NCBI GenBank assembly: GCA_024138025.1
Contig: JAMXBD010000964.1
Location: 482,144-546,143 of the forward strand
DNA length: 64,000 nt
Reading direction: 5' to 3'
Source of the DNA: Combretum micranthum
Taxonomy: Eukaryota; Streptophyta; Magnoliopsida; Myrtales; Combretaceae
The notes under the pieces are model-generated. The model had not been told where the DNA came from. It saw nothing but the letters and a program-made list of their open reading frames with translations, and did no database searches. A program made the position numbers and the translations under genes. Positions 12,181 through 24,013 of this stretch are shown here, piece by piece (the first letter of the stretch is position 1; the number at the start of each line of letters is the position of its first letter).

Positions 12181-13457
12181 AATGAGTTTGCATTACCTTA
12201 TTACTTAACCCCCTTTTTCTTTTTGTTTATGTAATTTTTATTTTGAGAGATTGGTTATATTAATAGTGTTTGAATGATCGGTGATAAATCGTACAATTAT
12301 TTTATGACTTTTAAACGTGCTTTGTTGATAGGTTGGATAGGAATTGTCATTAGTTAGTCCCATAAAGAGTGGATCAAGTCGGTTGGGGCAACATATTGCT
12401 GTCCATGATGCAATGAAAAATGGGAAGAAACCAGCAAAGGTTAACCTCAAGGGAATCGAAGTGACAGACACAAGTACTCTGAGGCACCTTCGAAACCATG
12501 CGCAACAGGCTTTTAATTCTAAGACGAGGGAATAACTGCCTGCTTGAAGATTGTGTTGAGGAGGTTTGTAAAATCTGACGACTCTCCAGGGGCTGCATTT
12601 TGTTCAGGGTCTCCAGAACAAAGACATGGAGGTGGAGACCGTAGATGAGCCGGTAGGACCACTTGGAAAGGATGCTGGAGGAGTCACCACCACTTGCGGT
12701 CAACTGAGGGAAGCCGAAATCTGTAGAGAAGCGCAGAGCAATGGACTGCAAATTATCTTGGTTACCAGTTACGTTCACAATAGAGCTGGAGCACAATCCG
12801 ATATTATAACATGGAAAGAGCATCGAACATCGATTTAGAAACCAAGTCGAAATGTCTCTACCTAATGCAACATCTTAATGGATGGACACGTTGATTTGCG
12901 AAATTACAACATTTACACCAACCAGAATACTATCTGCAAATATACTTGCATTGAACCACCAACAAATTGCTCTAAAAGAGCATATTGAATGATTCCCCTA
13001 GCCCGGTGAATGTGCAAGTGCTGATGTAAGACGTCGAGATCTTGTGCTACCAAAAAAAAATTATAATAAATAAAAAATAAAAAATAAAAAACAATTACAG
13101 GATCAACATCCACCAAATAAATTACTCCAAATGCAAAAAACATGAAATAAACTTATGAAATCTTGAACCATTCAGTAGACGCACAAGTGATGAAGAATCA
13201 CTTTGCAATTCGAGATATAATGAGAATAAGAACACATATACAAAAAGAAAGGGGGAAGATAATTTAGCCTGAAATAAGCAAAAGAAGAAGCAGACTAGCC
13301 ATCGAACAACATTTTGCTTTGCTATACTTATACAACACTATGAATCCTTACAAAGTACGTAATTTAATCTGAGAAGCTTTAGCCTATTATTTAAAAAAAA
13401 TTATGAATTGACACTAATGAAGGTGCTAATTAGATTTGTACAAACTGAAAAGTTTCA
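12181..13457. other. Unassigned region downstream of PEL1
   Basis: No recognised gene. Between 12344 and 12840 the base composition is richer in GC than the surroundings. Open stretches occur on both strands: 63 and 70 codons on plus, 149 codons on minus (12374-12823). I recognise none of the products. It could be a decayed gene fragment caught in a transposon or a relic exon block. Around 13053-13095 there is an A-rich run. From about 13200 on, the sequence may include the 3' untranslated region of PEL1. Confidence 0.4.
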
Positions 13458-16400
13458 TCACATCTCCAAATCTTCTAGATCAGGTAATGGAAAACGAAGT
13501 ACTGCCGCGATGCCTGTCAACTGTGCAAGTTCTGTCGAACAGAAATTAACAATCAGTGATGTTATTTATAGAAGGATTATATATAACAAGACCAAGAGGC
13601 TAAAACCAGTCCACCCTTAAAACTGACACCTCGATGTACAGTAACACTGCCCTCATTACATATTCCCCCCATCAAGCTAGCCAATTTTGGCACTTGAGAA
13701 AAGCATATTTAACACTGGTGTTGACATATCATAGAAACTATAGCATGTCTCCTACACTTTCAGATGATAAAAAGAGGCGTGTGCTATCAGTTCCATTGGT
13801 ATATTAGTGTGAAACACCAAAAGTATTATCAGAGAGACAATGGCACCCCTTTCTTTTGAAAATGGAAGGAAAAGCCTCAAAACATTAATAAAGTGGCATA
13901 GACATATACACGCTATCTGAGATAAGCATTGCAGGTCCAGTTAGCTAAACTAGAAATGCCATATGAAACTTTTTAAGAATATTTCATTAAATAAAATTAT
14001 GAGTTAATTCCAAATACACCTCATGTTCACTTCCTGTGTGCTTAACCTTAAATTTTTGAAAGTTGTGCTTTTAGACCCTAATATACTATTTTGCCCTTGA
14101 ATAATTGATAAAAATTACTAAATCAATAGAAAAAATGGTCGTAAAATGAAGTGCAAAATCATCATGTGGAAGTCCGAATGCACCTGATTTTAAAGATTTG
14201 AGTGTAAATGCTTAATTTCAAAAAGAGCAGGATAAGGCACACATGAATCATTCGAAGGGAGTGTGCGTGCAATTTGCTCTATATATATGTCTATGATGTC
14301 CATTCAGTTATCTACCTGAAGAAACTCTTTTCTTGCAATATTAAGCAATTTGACTCACATTTCTATCATCTTTCGTATTTCAACTGATCAACAATGTGAA
14401 GAATACTTACGTCTCCAGACACATGCATAGAAGAAAAGATATGTACGTTGCCCCTGAGTCCTTTACTGAGTCAACAAGAGTGACATACTTTTTCCTAGTC
14501 GCAACATCAGCATTCCTGAGCCAAAGTATGGATAGAATATTGTAACAACAGTTTTAGATTGAACTTCCTTATGCTGGTATTCAGGGAAAATAATGTCCCC
14601 TTTTTTAAAAACAATAGACAAGAAAGAAATGGAATTTGTTGATTATAACAGCACAAGAGGTACTACTTGAAAGCAGAGAGAGATATATGATCTATTGTTG
14701 ATATAGTCTATTAAGCAAAACAATTTATTTCTTCCATTTTTCAGGCACTATAGAGACAGCAAGACTCAACTCTAAATATGCAGATGAAGGTTACATGCCC
14801 TACTAAATACTCAAACAGATATAATACAGAATACAAAGTAGCAACAGCTTGTCTTGAAATTCACCTGAAGAGATCATCAGTAAGTAGTAGTGTCTGTATA
14901 GCCATTCTTTCATGGGCAAACTCCACATGCTTTGGTCCATAGCAAGCACGATGCGGATCCTAAAGGAAAAAATGACAGTGTAACTACAGATTTCATAAAT
15001 CTATGTCCAAAAATCAAAAAGGAGAAAAAAAGGAAAAAAATAGCAAATTTCAGATTATCCTATAAAGCAAAAAATTACAAAAATTGAAGAACACAACCAT
15101 GTATAAACGCATGAACAATTATCTTCATAATGATCTTCCTCCCTGACCAAAACAACAAGGTCTAAACAGAAAAACTCTTCATATAGCCAGTCAGAGGGCT
15201 CTCAGCAAATAATTTTCTGTCTCCATGAAAGGTATGATCTAGTTCTCTCTCTCTCTCTCGCGTGCGCGCACACACAAAATATATAACCAAACCATCAAGA
15301 ATCAAGGAACAAAAGACATTTGATTTGTTGGACTTGTAACCCATCAAACCAGAAGATATTAGCTATATTACATGTACAGATAATGAACTAGTTCTCTCTA
15401 TCTCTGTCTCAAAAATGAATGGCCTGAACCACAAAAATTTAGTAACACGAGTTCAGACTCATTGGATTTGAAACCTATAAATCCAGCAAACAAGTACTCA
15501 GACATAAAAATGAGAGCCAAAATACTGCACAAACACATGTATACTAACTCCTTTTATAGGCACTATGTATGATGTCGATTGTTTAGATGATTCTTGACAA
15601 ATCTTTTACCCATAAAGAGCAAGGGGGAGAACAGAAGCATAGAGACATCAGACTCCAGTCCACTAACATACCAGGTTTACCCCAATACCAGATTTATTTA
15701 GATGGACAACTGACCAAGCTACAGTTCAAGAGTGATTTACATAGGTATTGAGTAATCATACATGGCGAAACTACATGGAAAAGCTGTAGGAAAAAAATAT
15801 TAAGTATCTTCAATTCAACATATTGCTTAAAAGGTTATCCATAAAATTATATACTCATTGGGCAACCAATAAAATAATGCTGGAGAAGGAAAATCAGAGA
15901 TGAACGAATGTTTTAATGGTTACAATAATTTTGACAGAAAATTTGTGGATTACTTGAAAATATAGTGAAACTTTATTCGACTCATTGTGTCTGTACTTAT
16001 TTTATCTTATGATACATCTCCAAGATTTGCGCTTTGTAAGATAAAAACTCAGTATGAGTTAAAACAACTTTCTTTCTGAAGTAGATTTTATTCATTCCTA
16101 TAAAGACTCTAAAGGTCTATTCATACATTAGCCATAAAGAAGCAGACTTTCCCTACAAAAAGGTAAAGACTTACAGTTGAGAGCATGTTGAAGAGGCCCT
16201 TGAGAGCACGAACCTGAATTGAGGTGTTAAGCATAACTTGTATGTTAAATAAAACCAATATAATATCAGAATATCATAAGAACTAATTTTCCCACAGATA
16301 AGAAAAGAATCATGCCTCTTGGGCAGCTTTAGTATCTTTTATCATGTTCATGACATTTGGCGCGTCGAGAACCTCTCTTAAGCTATGCCTGTACAGGAAG

Positions 16401-19400
16401 ATGGCAACATGTTATTATAGAAAGTATGCTAGTAAAATTGAAATATATGAATTGAAAGCATGGGGCCAGCTTTCAGATTGAAAATTTGACAATTTTCAGT
16501 CGGTATCCTCCTCGTCTATCAAGATCAAGAAAATTAACTACAGTTGAATTGCCCAAAAAGAGGAACTGATGCATTTGATGATTCGTAATTTTTTTGAATA
16601 AATAATTAACTACAGTTGATAAGTTGTAATTTGGGTCAACTGATAGTTTAAAAGAGGCTGAGTACATCTCTCCTGAATGAAAAGGCAAGCAACAAACAGC
16701 CTCTACTCGTCCAGCATTAATAGAATATGGTAAAACCCAACTATCTCCACATCCCCTAAAAAATTATCTCTTACTGCCACAACTTTTACTGGTGGTCTCC
16801 AGAACCTACTTCCACAGGCCAATAGTAGAATCATTAATTTATTTCTCAAGATGCATGCCCTATCCTGAATTTACTGTTCTTTAATAATAGCTATGTCTTT
16901 ATGCAATGACTTGGAGTTCCATCAAAATCAATGTAAACCTGGAAGCAAACATGATAGTGGCTTACTTGTATCCTGAGCTAGTGTGAACAAGAACAAATTT
17001 TGACTTGTTCTCTATAATAGATCGGAGCTGCCTTCTTTCAGCTTCCAGTAGCAAGTGTTTATGAAACTGGTCCTGCTCAAAGGAAAGAAGTAAACAAAAT
17101 TGTATTGTTATTTAGCAGCTTAATAAATGTCCACTTAATTTTACTTAATCCTACAGAAACTTTCAGCTTTTATTCTAAAAACAAAATGGTTTACATTTCT
17201 CAGACATAACAAATTGCAAAAAACTAGTGAAAGAAAACTGCATCAAGACCTTTGTGAAGCCTGGACTGGCAATTACAGCACATCGAACTATGGTGAAATC
17301 GACATGGTTCAAGAAAGCCTGAAAGTCAGGGAATGCGCTGATCAGAGAGCGTAAAATCTCAACCATGAATACAGATGCCACATGAATTATAAATACCTGA
17401 AGAACATTCTCATAGAACTTTTTTAAAGCCTACAGAAAAAAGAAAACTATGTGAATATTCAATATTTGTCTATCAACACTACTATTTGGAAGGAAGAAAA
17501 ATTGCAATTTTAACAAATGCCTCTTTCCTGAAATTTTCATTGTTTTTTTTTTTTTTTTTGTCCATCTATTTAAAACCATGGACATGTTTCCCATCATTAG
17601 GCACAGGACCTTATTTCATCAACGAATAGCAAGGAAGAAAACTACCGACTCATATCCTGCTATTGCAGGCCCATGCTTGCGAGGAATTGAAGTTTCTATC
17701 CGTGAACGAGTTGTTGTTGTGCTGATAATGCATACAAAACAAGAGTCACTTGATATTTAGAAGAGTAAAGAAGTGTTGTTAATGGAAGTGTTATGAATCA
17801 GATTGCATCCGGACTTGCAACTCAAATTTGTACAGAATTAGAGAGAGAAAAATAATAGTGTTGCTACAAATGCAACAAGTGGAAAACATATTATCCATGA
17901 GAATGAGATTGCTGTCCATACAGCATTGAATGTAAGCCTCAAAAAGATAAGTATTCAGTTTATAGGGATTTATTCATAAATATCACAACATGGAGAGCAA
18001 TCAGAATAATTAAAGCCAATGAACTAGTAGGGTGCAATTTAAAATGCATTTAGATTGTTATTTGAAAGTAATGGTCACTTAGGTTAGTAGTGGATTTGGA
18101 CTGGGAAGATATCAGATGTCATCATCTTTATATCTTACATAGAAAAGAAAAGCATATTTGAATTTGTCCATTTGATAAGTTCATCTCTTTAAAGCTTGTT
18201 TCAAGCATTAATCTATCATATAGATCTCTAGAGTATCTGCACAATGAGAGGGTGAGAGAGAGAATGCCATGTCACAATTGCTATCCTTAGGTTAAGGCAT
18301 TGGACTCAGTACATGCTCTACACAGAGATGAAGGTCAGTGAGTCCTGCAAATTTGAAATACCTTTTGCCAACTAGGCAGATATGTGCCAATCCTTCTTGC
18401 ATCAAAACCACAGCAAGATCAGCACTTGCACCAGGATCTACAAATTCAGCATTAGGAAAAAAATAAAACCAATAAGATAAGACCAGCTTATACTTCTTTG
18501 TTTGTTTTCAAATAATATATAAAGTTTGTTAGACTTTGACACTAGTTCCTCTGAGAGATTAAAACAGTTCATAGAACATTTAACGGCATGACTTTCTACA
18601 TCGAATAGCATAAACCAGTATCACACAAATGGTTCATCCTCAAGCAACCTTATCATCCTATTTCCAACAACTTACAACGTTGTAGGTAGACAGTATTATT
18701 TAGAGACTACAATACCCAATATGTAAAACGAAAAAGATGAGAGTACATCAAAGAGATCTTCCACATACCAGAGGCCTGCCGGAGTATATCTAATGCAAAG
18801 GAGTCCCAGACAGCCTAAGCAAACGTAACCTTAGTAAGTAGCTAAAAACTGTCTATTTCAACAAGAAATTAAAACAAAAGAGGACCCAGTTGATCTAATA
18901 AAAAAGATAAGGGAAGAAAAAGAAAAACCTTTCTTAACACGAATGGGCGCTGCAGCTCAAGTTCCAGGGTATGAAATGCACCTATCTACAAGGAAACAAA
19001 ATCCTTGGCATGTAACATTAAAATATCCTCATAGAGAAGTAAACCAAAAATCACTCACTAGAGCACTCATCGAAATACGTACTTGGACATGCTCGTTTTG
19101 AAGCACATTCTTTCCCGTACACGCAGTGCGGATCCAACTTTTCATATTCAACGGCCTAAAATAAATAAATAAAAATTAAATTAAAAAAAAAAGAAAAACA
19201 TTAACAGACATGATATTTTTTTCATATGACATTTGAATCAATTATCCTTCCAACAACATTGGATGTTATACCTCAACTTTAATTTCTAACTTCATCTTAA
19301 GGCGTTCGGCATCTCTTCCACCAGATGCGGTTTCCCTGAGCACTTTCCTACATCCCAAACATAGCACAACAGAGAGAGAATAGCAAACATATCAATAATA

Positions 19401-19699
19401 TTGATTACTAACTTAGTATACTCACACGGCATGTAAATTGTACCTGACCGTAACAGACATGACAGAATCTCCAGGAGCAATCAAATTATAAGCAAACCAC
19501 AGATCATCCGAATCCACAGCTACCATCTGACATCACATCAATAAACAAGCTAGTTCATAATTCATCATTCATAAAGCTAATTACGAAAATCTATTCGCAA
19601 AATTACTTACTTTATGTTTTAAAGAAAGAGAATCATGTAGTAGGATACCTTAACGCTACCCGGTCCGTCGGGAACCAGGTCCTTCCGCACGATTCTCAT
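13458..19699 (-). CDS. PEL1: Pelota (Dom34) ribosome-rescue factor, 16 exons, with frame gaps
   Basis: Pelota, with its GTPase partner Hbs1, recognises stalled ribosomes with an empty A site and splits them in no-go and nonstop decay (cytoplasm). It is an eRF1 paralogue without the GGQ loop, and none is seen. In tomato, alleles of Pelota underlie ty-5 begomovirus resistance. Exons (minus): 19649-19699, 19444-19526, 19272-19347, 19083-19155, 18929-18985, 18769-18814, 18362-18437, 17646-17721, 17397-17429, 17250-17318, 16966-17072, 16316-16388, 16175-16213, 14865-14959, 14411-14515, 13458-13531. The start [12 protein letters not shown] and the end [11 protein letters not shown] are family-typical. 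Approximate domains: Sm-like N-terminal 1-130, central 136-265, C-terminal 270-370. Three single-base deficits inside exons and one at the last junction break the frame. Correcting them gives 378 codons, the Arabidopsis length. All splice sites fit (one is GC-AG). Probable assembly errors in a functional gene. Confidence 0.93.
15243..15275. repeat. TC/CA simple repeat in a PEL1 intron
   Basis: Alternating TC units pass into GCGTGCGCGCACACACA. It lies in the long intron (14960-16174) between exons 13 and 14 of PEL1. Confidence 0.85.
17543..17559. repeat. Poly-T run in a PEL1 intron
   Basis: Seventeen consecutive T on the plus strand in the intron between exons 8 and 9 of PEL1. Confidence 0.9.
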
Positions 19700-19835
19700 G
19701 CTGCTGCTTCTTCTTCTTTTTTCTGATTGATTGGGATCAATACTTTGATTTGGGGGCACTCGACACTCCACAGACTATCTCTGGACGCACCGATAACGAG
19801 ATTGATGAAAGTTTTCGAACCGTAGGTAACTGTAC

Positions 19836-19843
19836 TTTATAAC
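19836..19843 (-). promoter_or_regulatory. Candidate TATA box of PEL1
   Basis: The minus strand reads TTATAAAG, 137 bases before the PEL1 start codon and followed by a plausible leader. It is the only TATA-like element close to the start. The region further upstream (19850-20100) holds a small open frame of 67 codons that I do not regard as a gene. Confidence 0.4.
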
Positions 19844-19849
19844 TGGAGT

Positions 19850-20496
19850 GGAACTTTAAATAAATCTTTACAGAAATTTTTTCCCCAATCAGGAAAAAAA
19901 AATGAAAAGGAGAACCGGTTGGTGTGGGTGAGATTTTAGGGAATTGTAGAATTTCCTTAAACTATGTGGGGGAGTTACTGGGAGGGAAAGCCTGGATGAG
20001 AAAAATAAAAGAGGGAAAGAAAAATGTTGGACTTGTGTAGGGAGAGCGTCGTTTGGGAGAAGAAAATTGGGTTTTGGATTTAATGTATCCATCTTGAAAA
20101 GATATGTAAATATTTTTATTTATAATTATATTTTATTAATTTAATTTTTTAATAAAAATTATTAAATTATCTTTTATTTATATTTATTTTTTGATAAATA
20201 ATTTTAATAAACAAACCGAACCAACTATAGAGAGAGAGAGAGTAACCAGATTAAAGAAGCAAATAGAAACTTGTCATGATTCTCAAAAAATACGATTAAG
20301 GTGATTTTTGCTAAATGGGAGAGGAATGTAACTTAGGTAAGGAATGATATATGGTTTTGAAATAAAAAAAAAAAAAATTAGAATATAATATTAAATTGGA
20401 GTGATGGGTTTTGGTGGATTAAGGAAAAAAATAATCATTGTTTTTAAAAAAGTTACATAATCCTAGAAATAGTCAAATAGATAAGTTGATCAATCT
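19850..20496. other. AT-rich intergenic DNA upstream of PEL1
   Basis: No gene seen. It includes the presumed distal promoter of PEL1, a short GAGAGA run near 20230 and long A/T tracts. Confidence 0.6.
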
Positions 20497-20631
20497 CGTC
20501 TCTTCAAGAGACGATTTCATAAGTGGTCGATCTTCTCTCTTCAAGAGACGAGATTCGTGTATTTTGCATTGATCTTGTCTCTTGAACAGACAAAGTTGAT
20601 GATGACTGATCCAATCTCTTCTCTTGAAGAG
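20497..20631. repeat. Array of four short palindromes (CTCTTSAAGAG core)
   Basis: Four related inverted repeats are spaced about 37-42 bp apart, with centres near 20505, 20542, 20584 and 20626. The first, CGTCTCTTCAAGAGACG (20497-20513), has 8-bp arms around one central base. The second and fourth keep the CTCTT-S-AAGAG core; the third has a mutated centre but pairing outer arms (CTTGTCT/AGACAAAG). Bases just outside the cores are also alike (GATCAATCTC, GATCTTCTC, GATCTTGTC, GATCCAATCTC), so this is a degenerate tandem array with a palindromic unit. Confidence 0.75.
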
Positions 20632-21810
20632 ATAATGTCAACTTACCTATTTATTATTATTTTTATTCTAGTGGTATTTTTATAATTTTTTTAAATCAAT
20701 ATTAATTTCTTTTTCTCGGGTTTCGGCTTAATATAGTAGCATAGATAGATATGTAGAGTTGTAATATTGAAAATAAAAACTAATTTTACTCTTTTATATC
20801 CTTATATAGTATCTTTTTAAAATTATCCTTCCATATTTTTATATTTTGTATCTCTTTTTATATTTTTATGTTTTATGAAAAAATTATATCATTTTAGTTT
20901 GACTTTCAATGATTACAACTTATAAAAAAAATGATAATTGTGAAATATAATTTATTATAATAATATATCTCGCGTTATATTTAATATAATATATAATTTT
21001 AGATTTTTTTTACTTTTCGATATTAGCTTTCTATACATTAACTATATTTTATTAAAAGGCACCAGATTTTTCTTTATTTTCCCTTTTTTTAATTGTATAT
21101 TTTTATATTGCAATTTTGGAAAATTCTATAATATTATAACTAGATGAAACACATGTCTACCATCTCAGGAAAAAAAATTATATAAATACAAATTAGACAA
21201 AAATAATTAACTAAATAACGTCGTGATATCGCATCTGGGATGTGAGATACATAAATTCACATGTGTATCGCATAACCAAGATGTGATACTGCAACCTCGG
21301 ATAATTTATTTATCGAATCTTAAACGAACAAGACACATGTATATCACTTGTGCAAGATGCGATACACATGTGTATCACATGTAGAATATATGATTATTAA
21401 ATTATTTAATATTAATAGTCCATGCGACTTATAGTATGACTTTAATATAAAAGGTCTAATATGATGGTCATTTGAGCATAATGGTAATTTTGAGTCATGA
21501 GGTTTTAAAATCCCTCTATTCTCCCTATTTAAATATGACAGTTAAAGAATAAAAGAATATATCTCTTCACAAGTGTTATTTTTTCTCCATCATCAAAGAA
21601 AACAGAAAAAGTGAAAAGGGAAGAGTAGAAGAAAATATCAAGATAAAATCGAGAGAGATTTTCTTCTTTGGATTGGAAATCAAAATCATGGACAACTGTA
21701 TGTATCAAAACCATTGTGATTGATTGTTGTTATCACATTTAAAGATCTGATTCTGAAATTAGATTTACATAAAGATCCTGCATAAAAGCAAATCAAAATA
21801 TATCTTACAA
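20632..21810. other. AT-rich DNA, possibly the LTR of a decayed element
   Basis: There is no gene. A dyad-rich patch with repeated GATAC/CACATGTG words lies at 21225-21376, including the 16-bp perfect palindrome GATACACATGTGTATC (21361-21376). The sequence ends in a primer-binding-site-like motif at 21811. Part of this stretch could therefore be an old LTR, but no left terminus was found. Confidence 0.4.
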
Positions 21811-21824
21811 TTGGTATCAGAGTG
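21811..21824 (+). promoter_or_regulatory. Relic primer binding site, initiator tRNA-Met type
   Basis: TTGGTATCAGAGTG matches the tRNA-iMet complement used by most plant Ty1/copia elements. It follows a CA dinucleotide (TATCTTACA), as after an LTR. No gag or pol is visible downstream, so this would be a gutted or very small (TRIM-like) element. Confidence 0.45.
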
Positions 21825-24013
21825 AGTATGTAAATACCTTAATTTACTATTATAATATATATTATAGTTCGTTAGAATCTTGTGCAATACATGAATAATA
21901 AAGGCTTTTGGGAGCAATATAAAATTAAAAAAAAAATGGAAAAAAAGTTTAAGAATAATGTTGTATTAGTATACAAATTCATGGGATATTAAAAGGTAGC
22001 ACTAATGTAATGTTTTTTCTATTTTATGGGGAAAAAAAGTGACTTTTTATGAAATGTATGGATATGAAAAGTGGTGGTTTTTCATAAAATGTAATTAAGA
22101 TATGAAAAGTTAGTATTGAAAAAGTATGCTTGAAATTATATAATATAATACTATAGGTAATATATTAATTTTTCTTTTTTTTTAATTTTTATAAGTTGTA
22201 AGTATTAAGAGTCAGGTGGTTTTTTTCATAATAATGTGCCTGTACGAAAAGGCAATTTATAAAGATATAATGCCACGAGCAACATCGAAATGAACCAATG
22301 TAAAAAGCTAATATTTCATGAGTAGTATTGATATAAAATATATATATATATATATATATATATCAAAAAGGCAAGATAAAGAGGTATAAATTAGAAGAAC
22401 TTTCAAAATTCTATATTATAATTGATGTGATGATTTTATTTACCTTTTTTTTTTTTGGGCCCGTAATGATTTCCAGTTTTATAAAGATCAAAGTGATGAT
22501 GATCCTGGCATCTCTATCAAGTAATTTTTCCATTTATCTTTCCTTTTTCATTTTCTGTTTATTATTATCTTCTACTTACTTTTATATTTTTTATTTATAT
22601 AGTTTTTCCTTTTTAAAGTTCCATTGTTTTTTGTATTTGAATAATACGCAAAAAGTTGTATAACTTGTCATATTCTAGGTTTAAACTATTGACATTAATA
22701 GGGATTTTTTTAGTTGAAATTCATAAGACTATAGACAGAGTATATATTTGTCAGACATAATAATTTATATTAAACAATTTACTTCAAATAAAAATCATAT
22801 TCTTAGGTTATGTTATACGTCAATATTTTAGTGAGATCATCTGTTATTATATTAAATAACATAAATGTTATATTTAATTATCATATAATATAACATGAAT
22901 GTTATATATTATATTTAATATTATATATATTACCACCTAATCTTCCTGTTGGAATTAATAGGATTCAAATCTAATTAATTTAATATTTTTTTATGCAGTT
23001 ATTGTGTATGATACTGTATTATATGTTATAGCTTCTATGCAAGTATGACATAGTATAAATATTATAATAACAATTGGTTCACTTTACATGAATAACAATT
23101 CATTCCGTCCTCGTTCTATGTAAAACTAATATTATGATGCTCACTTCAAAAGAATAACAATTCATAAATAATTGCTATTAAGTAAAATGATGAATAGTAA
23201 TTTGTGTTTCTACCCATGAATTATTGATCTATTTTTTAATTTTATCATAAATACCCTTATCTTGAAAATAACACATATATAATTATCATCTCTCTGAAAT
23301 AAATACAAGGATCAATATTTTACTTTTTACTCTAATAATTACTTGTTTTACCTTTTATACAAAGTGAACATTATAATAGCATTACAACCCTATTACATTC
23401 CTTTGAATTAGAATTACATTCCTTTTTTATTTCTGAATTGTTTAACAATAAATGTTAAATTTGGTACTTGAAATTTAAATAAAAATTTAATTATATCTAA
23501 ACTTTGAACAAGTAACACTTTGTGATTATTTTAATAACCATTTACTTTGTCATGCAAAAGGCAATTTATTTTCTAAACATACTCTTTAACACATACAGGT
23601 TGTCTCCCCTACATTTAAAAACAGAGTTGACTGAGATAGTGATTCAAAGTTCATGTAATCATTTATGGTAAGAAATTTGATATTTTCACATTATTTAAGC
23701 TAGTTATATGTAATTATTAAGAAAGAGGATTGGGCTTGAAAGAGTTCCAGTTACATCAAAGCCTCTCCCTCGCGCCAGTCTTTCCTAAGATTTGTTTCCT
23801 GAAACTTGCTTCTTACGTACTAACATTACTAGAATCATGCGGCCTTGGCCATATTAATTTTGATTTCTATTATTCTCCATACCATTGGTATTTATCTCTT
23901 CGAGTTAAACGTTCATTCCAAAATATTAAAAAGCTGACGAAATAATGTAACGAGGTTCCTTAAACTTTATAATTATCAAATATTATCGTTAGTAATTTAA
24001 TAAATTTGGGATG
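21825..24013. other. AT-rich intergenic DNA
   Basis: No recognisable gene. Contents are long A/T tracts, an AT microsatellite at 22339-22363 and repeated ATAACATNAATGTTATAT motifs around 22850-22915. A 71-codon open frame at 23730-23945 has no recognisable product and no gene-like context. Confidence 0.6.
22339..22363. repeat. AT microsatellite
   Basis: Twenty-five bases of uninterrupted TA dinucleotide. Confidence 0.9.

Noticed and set aside
16473..16688. 71-codon minus-strand open frame inside PEL1
   Set aside because: It lies within the intron between exons 11 and 12, in line with no known exon; intronic chance frame.
13458..19699. PEL1 as a processed (retro)pseudogene
   Set aside because: It keeps fifteen introns with proper borders, so it is not a copy of an mRNA.
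20497..20631. Palindromic repeats at near-regular spacing as a CRISPR-like array
   Set aside because: The units are degenerate, the flanks are shared rather than unique spacers, and the DNA is clearly plant nuclear.
22850..22920. AT-rich inverted repeats (ATAACAT...ATGTTAT) as a microRNA precursor
   Set aside because: Low-complexity AT sequence folds easily; nothing distinguishes it as a real hairpin RNA.
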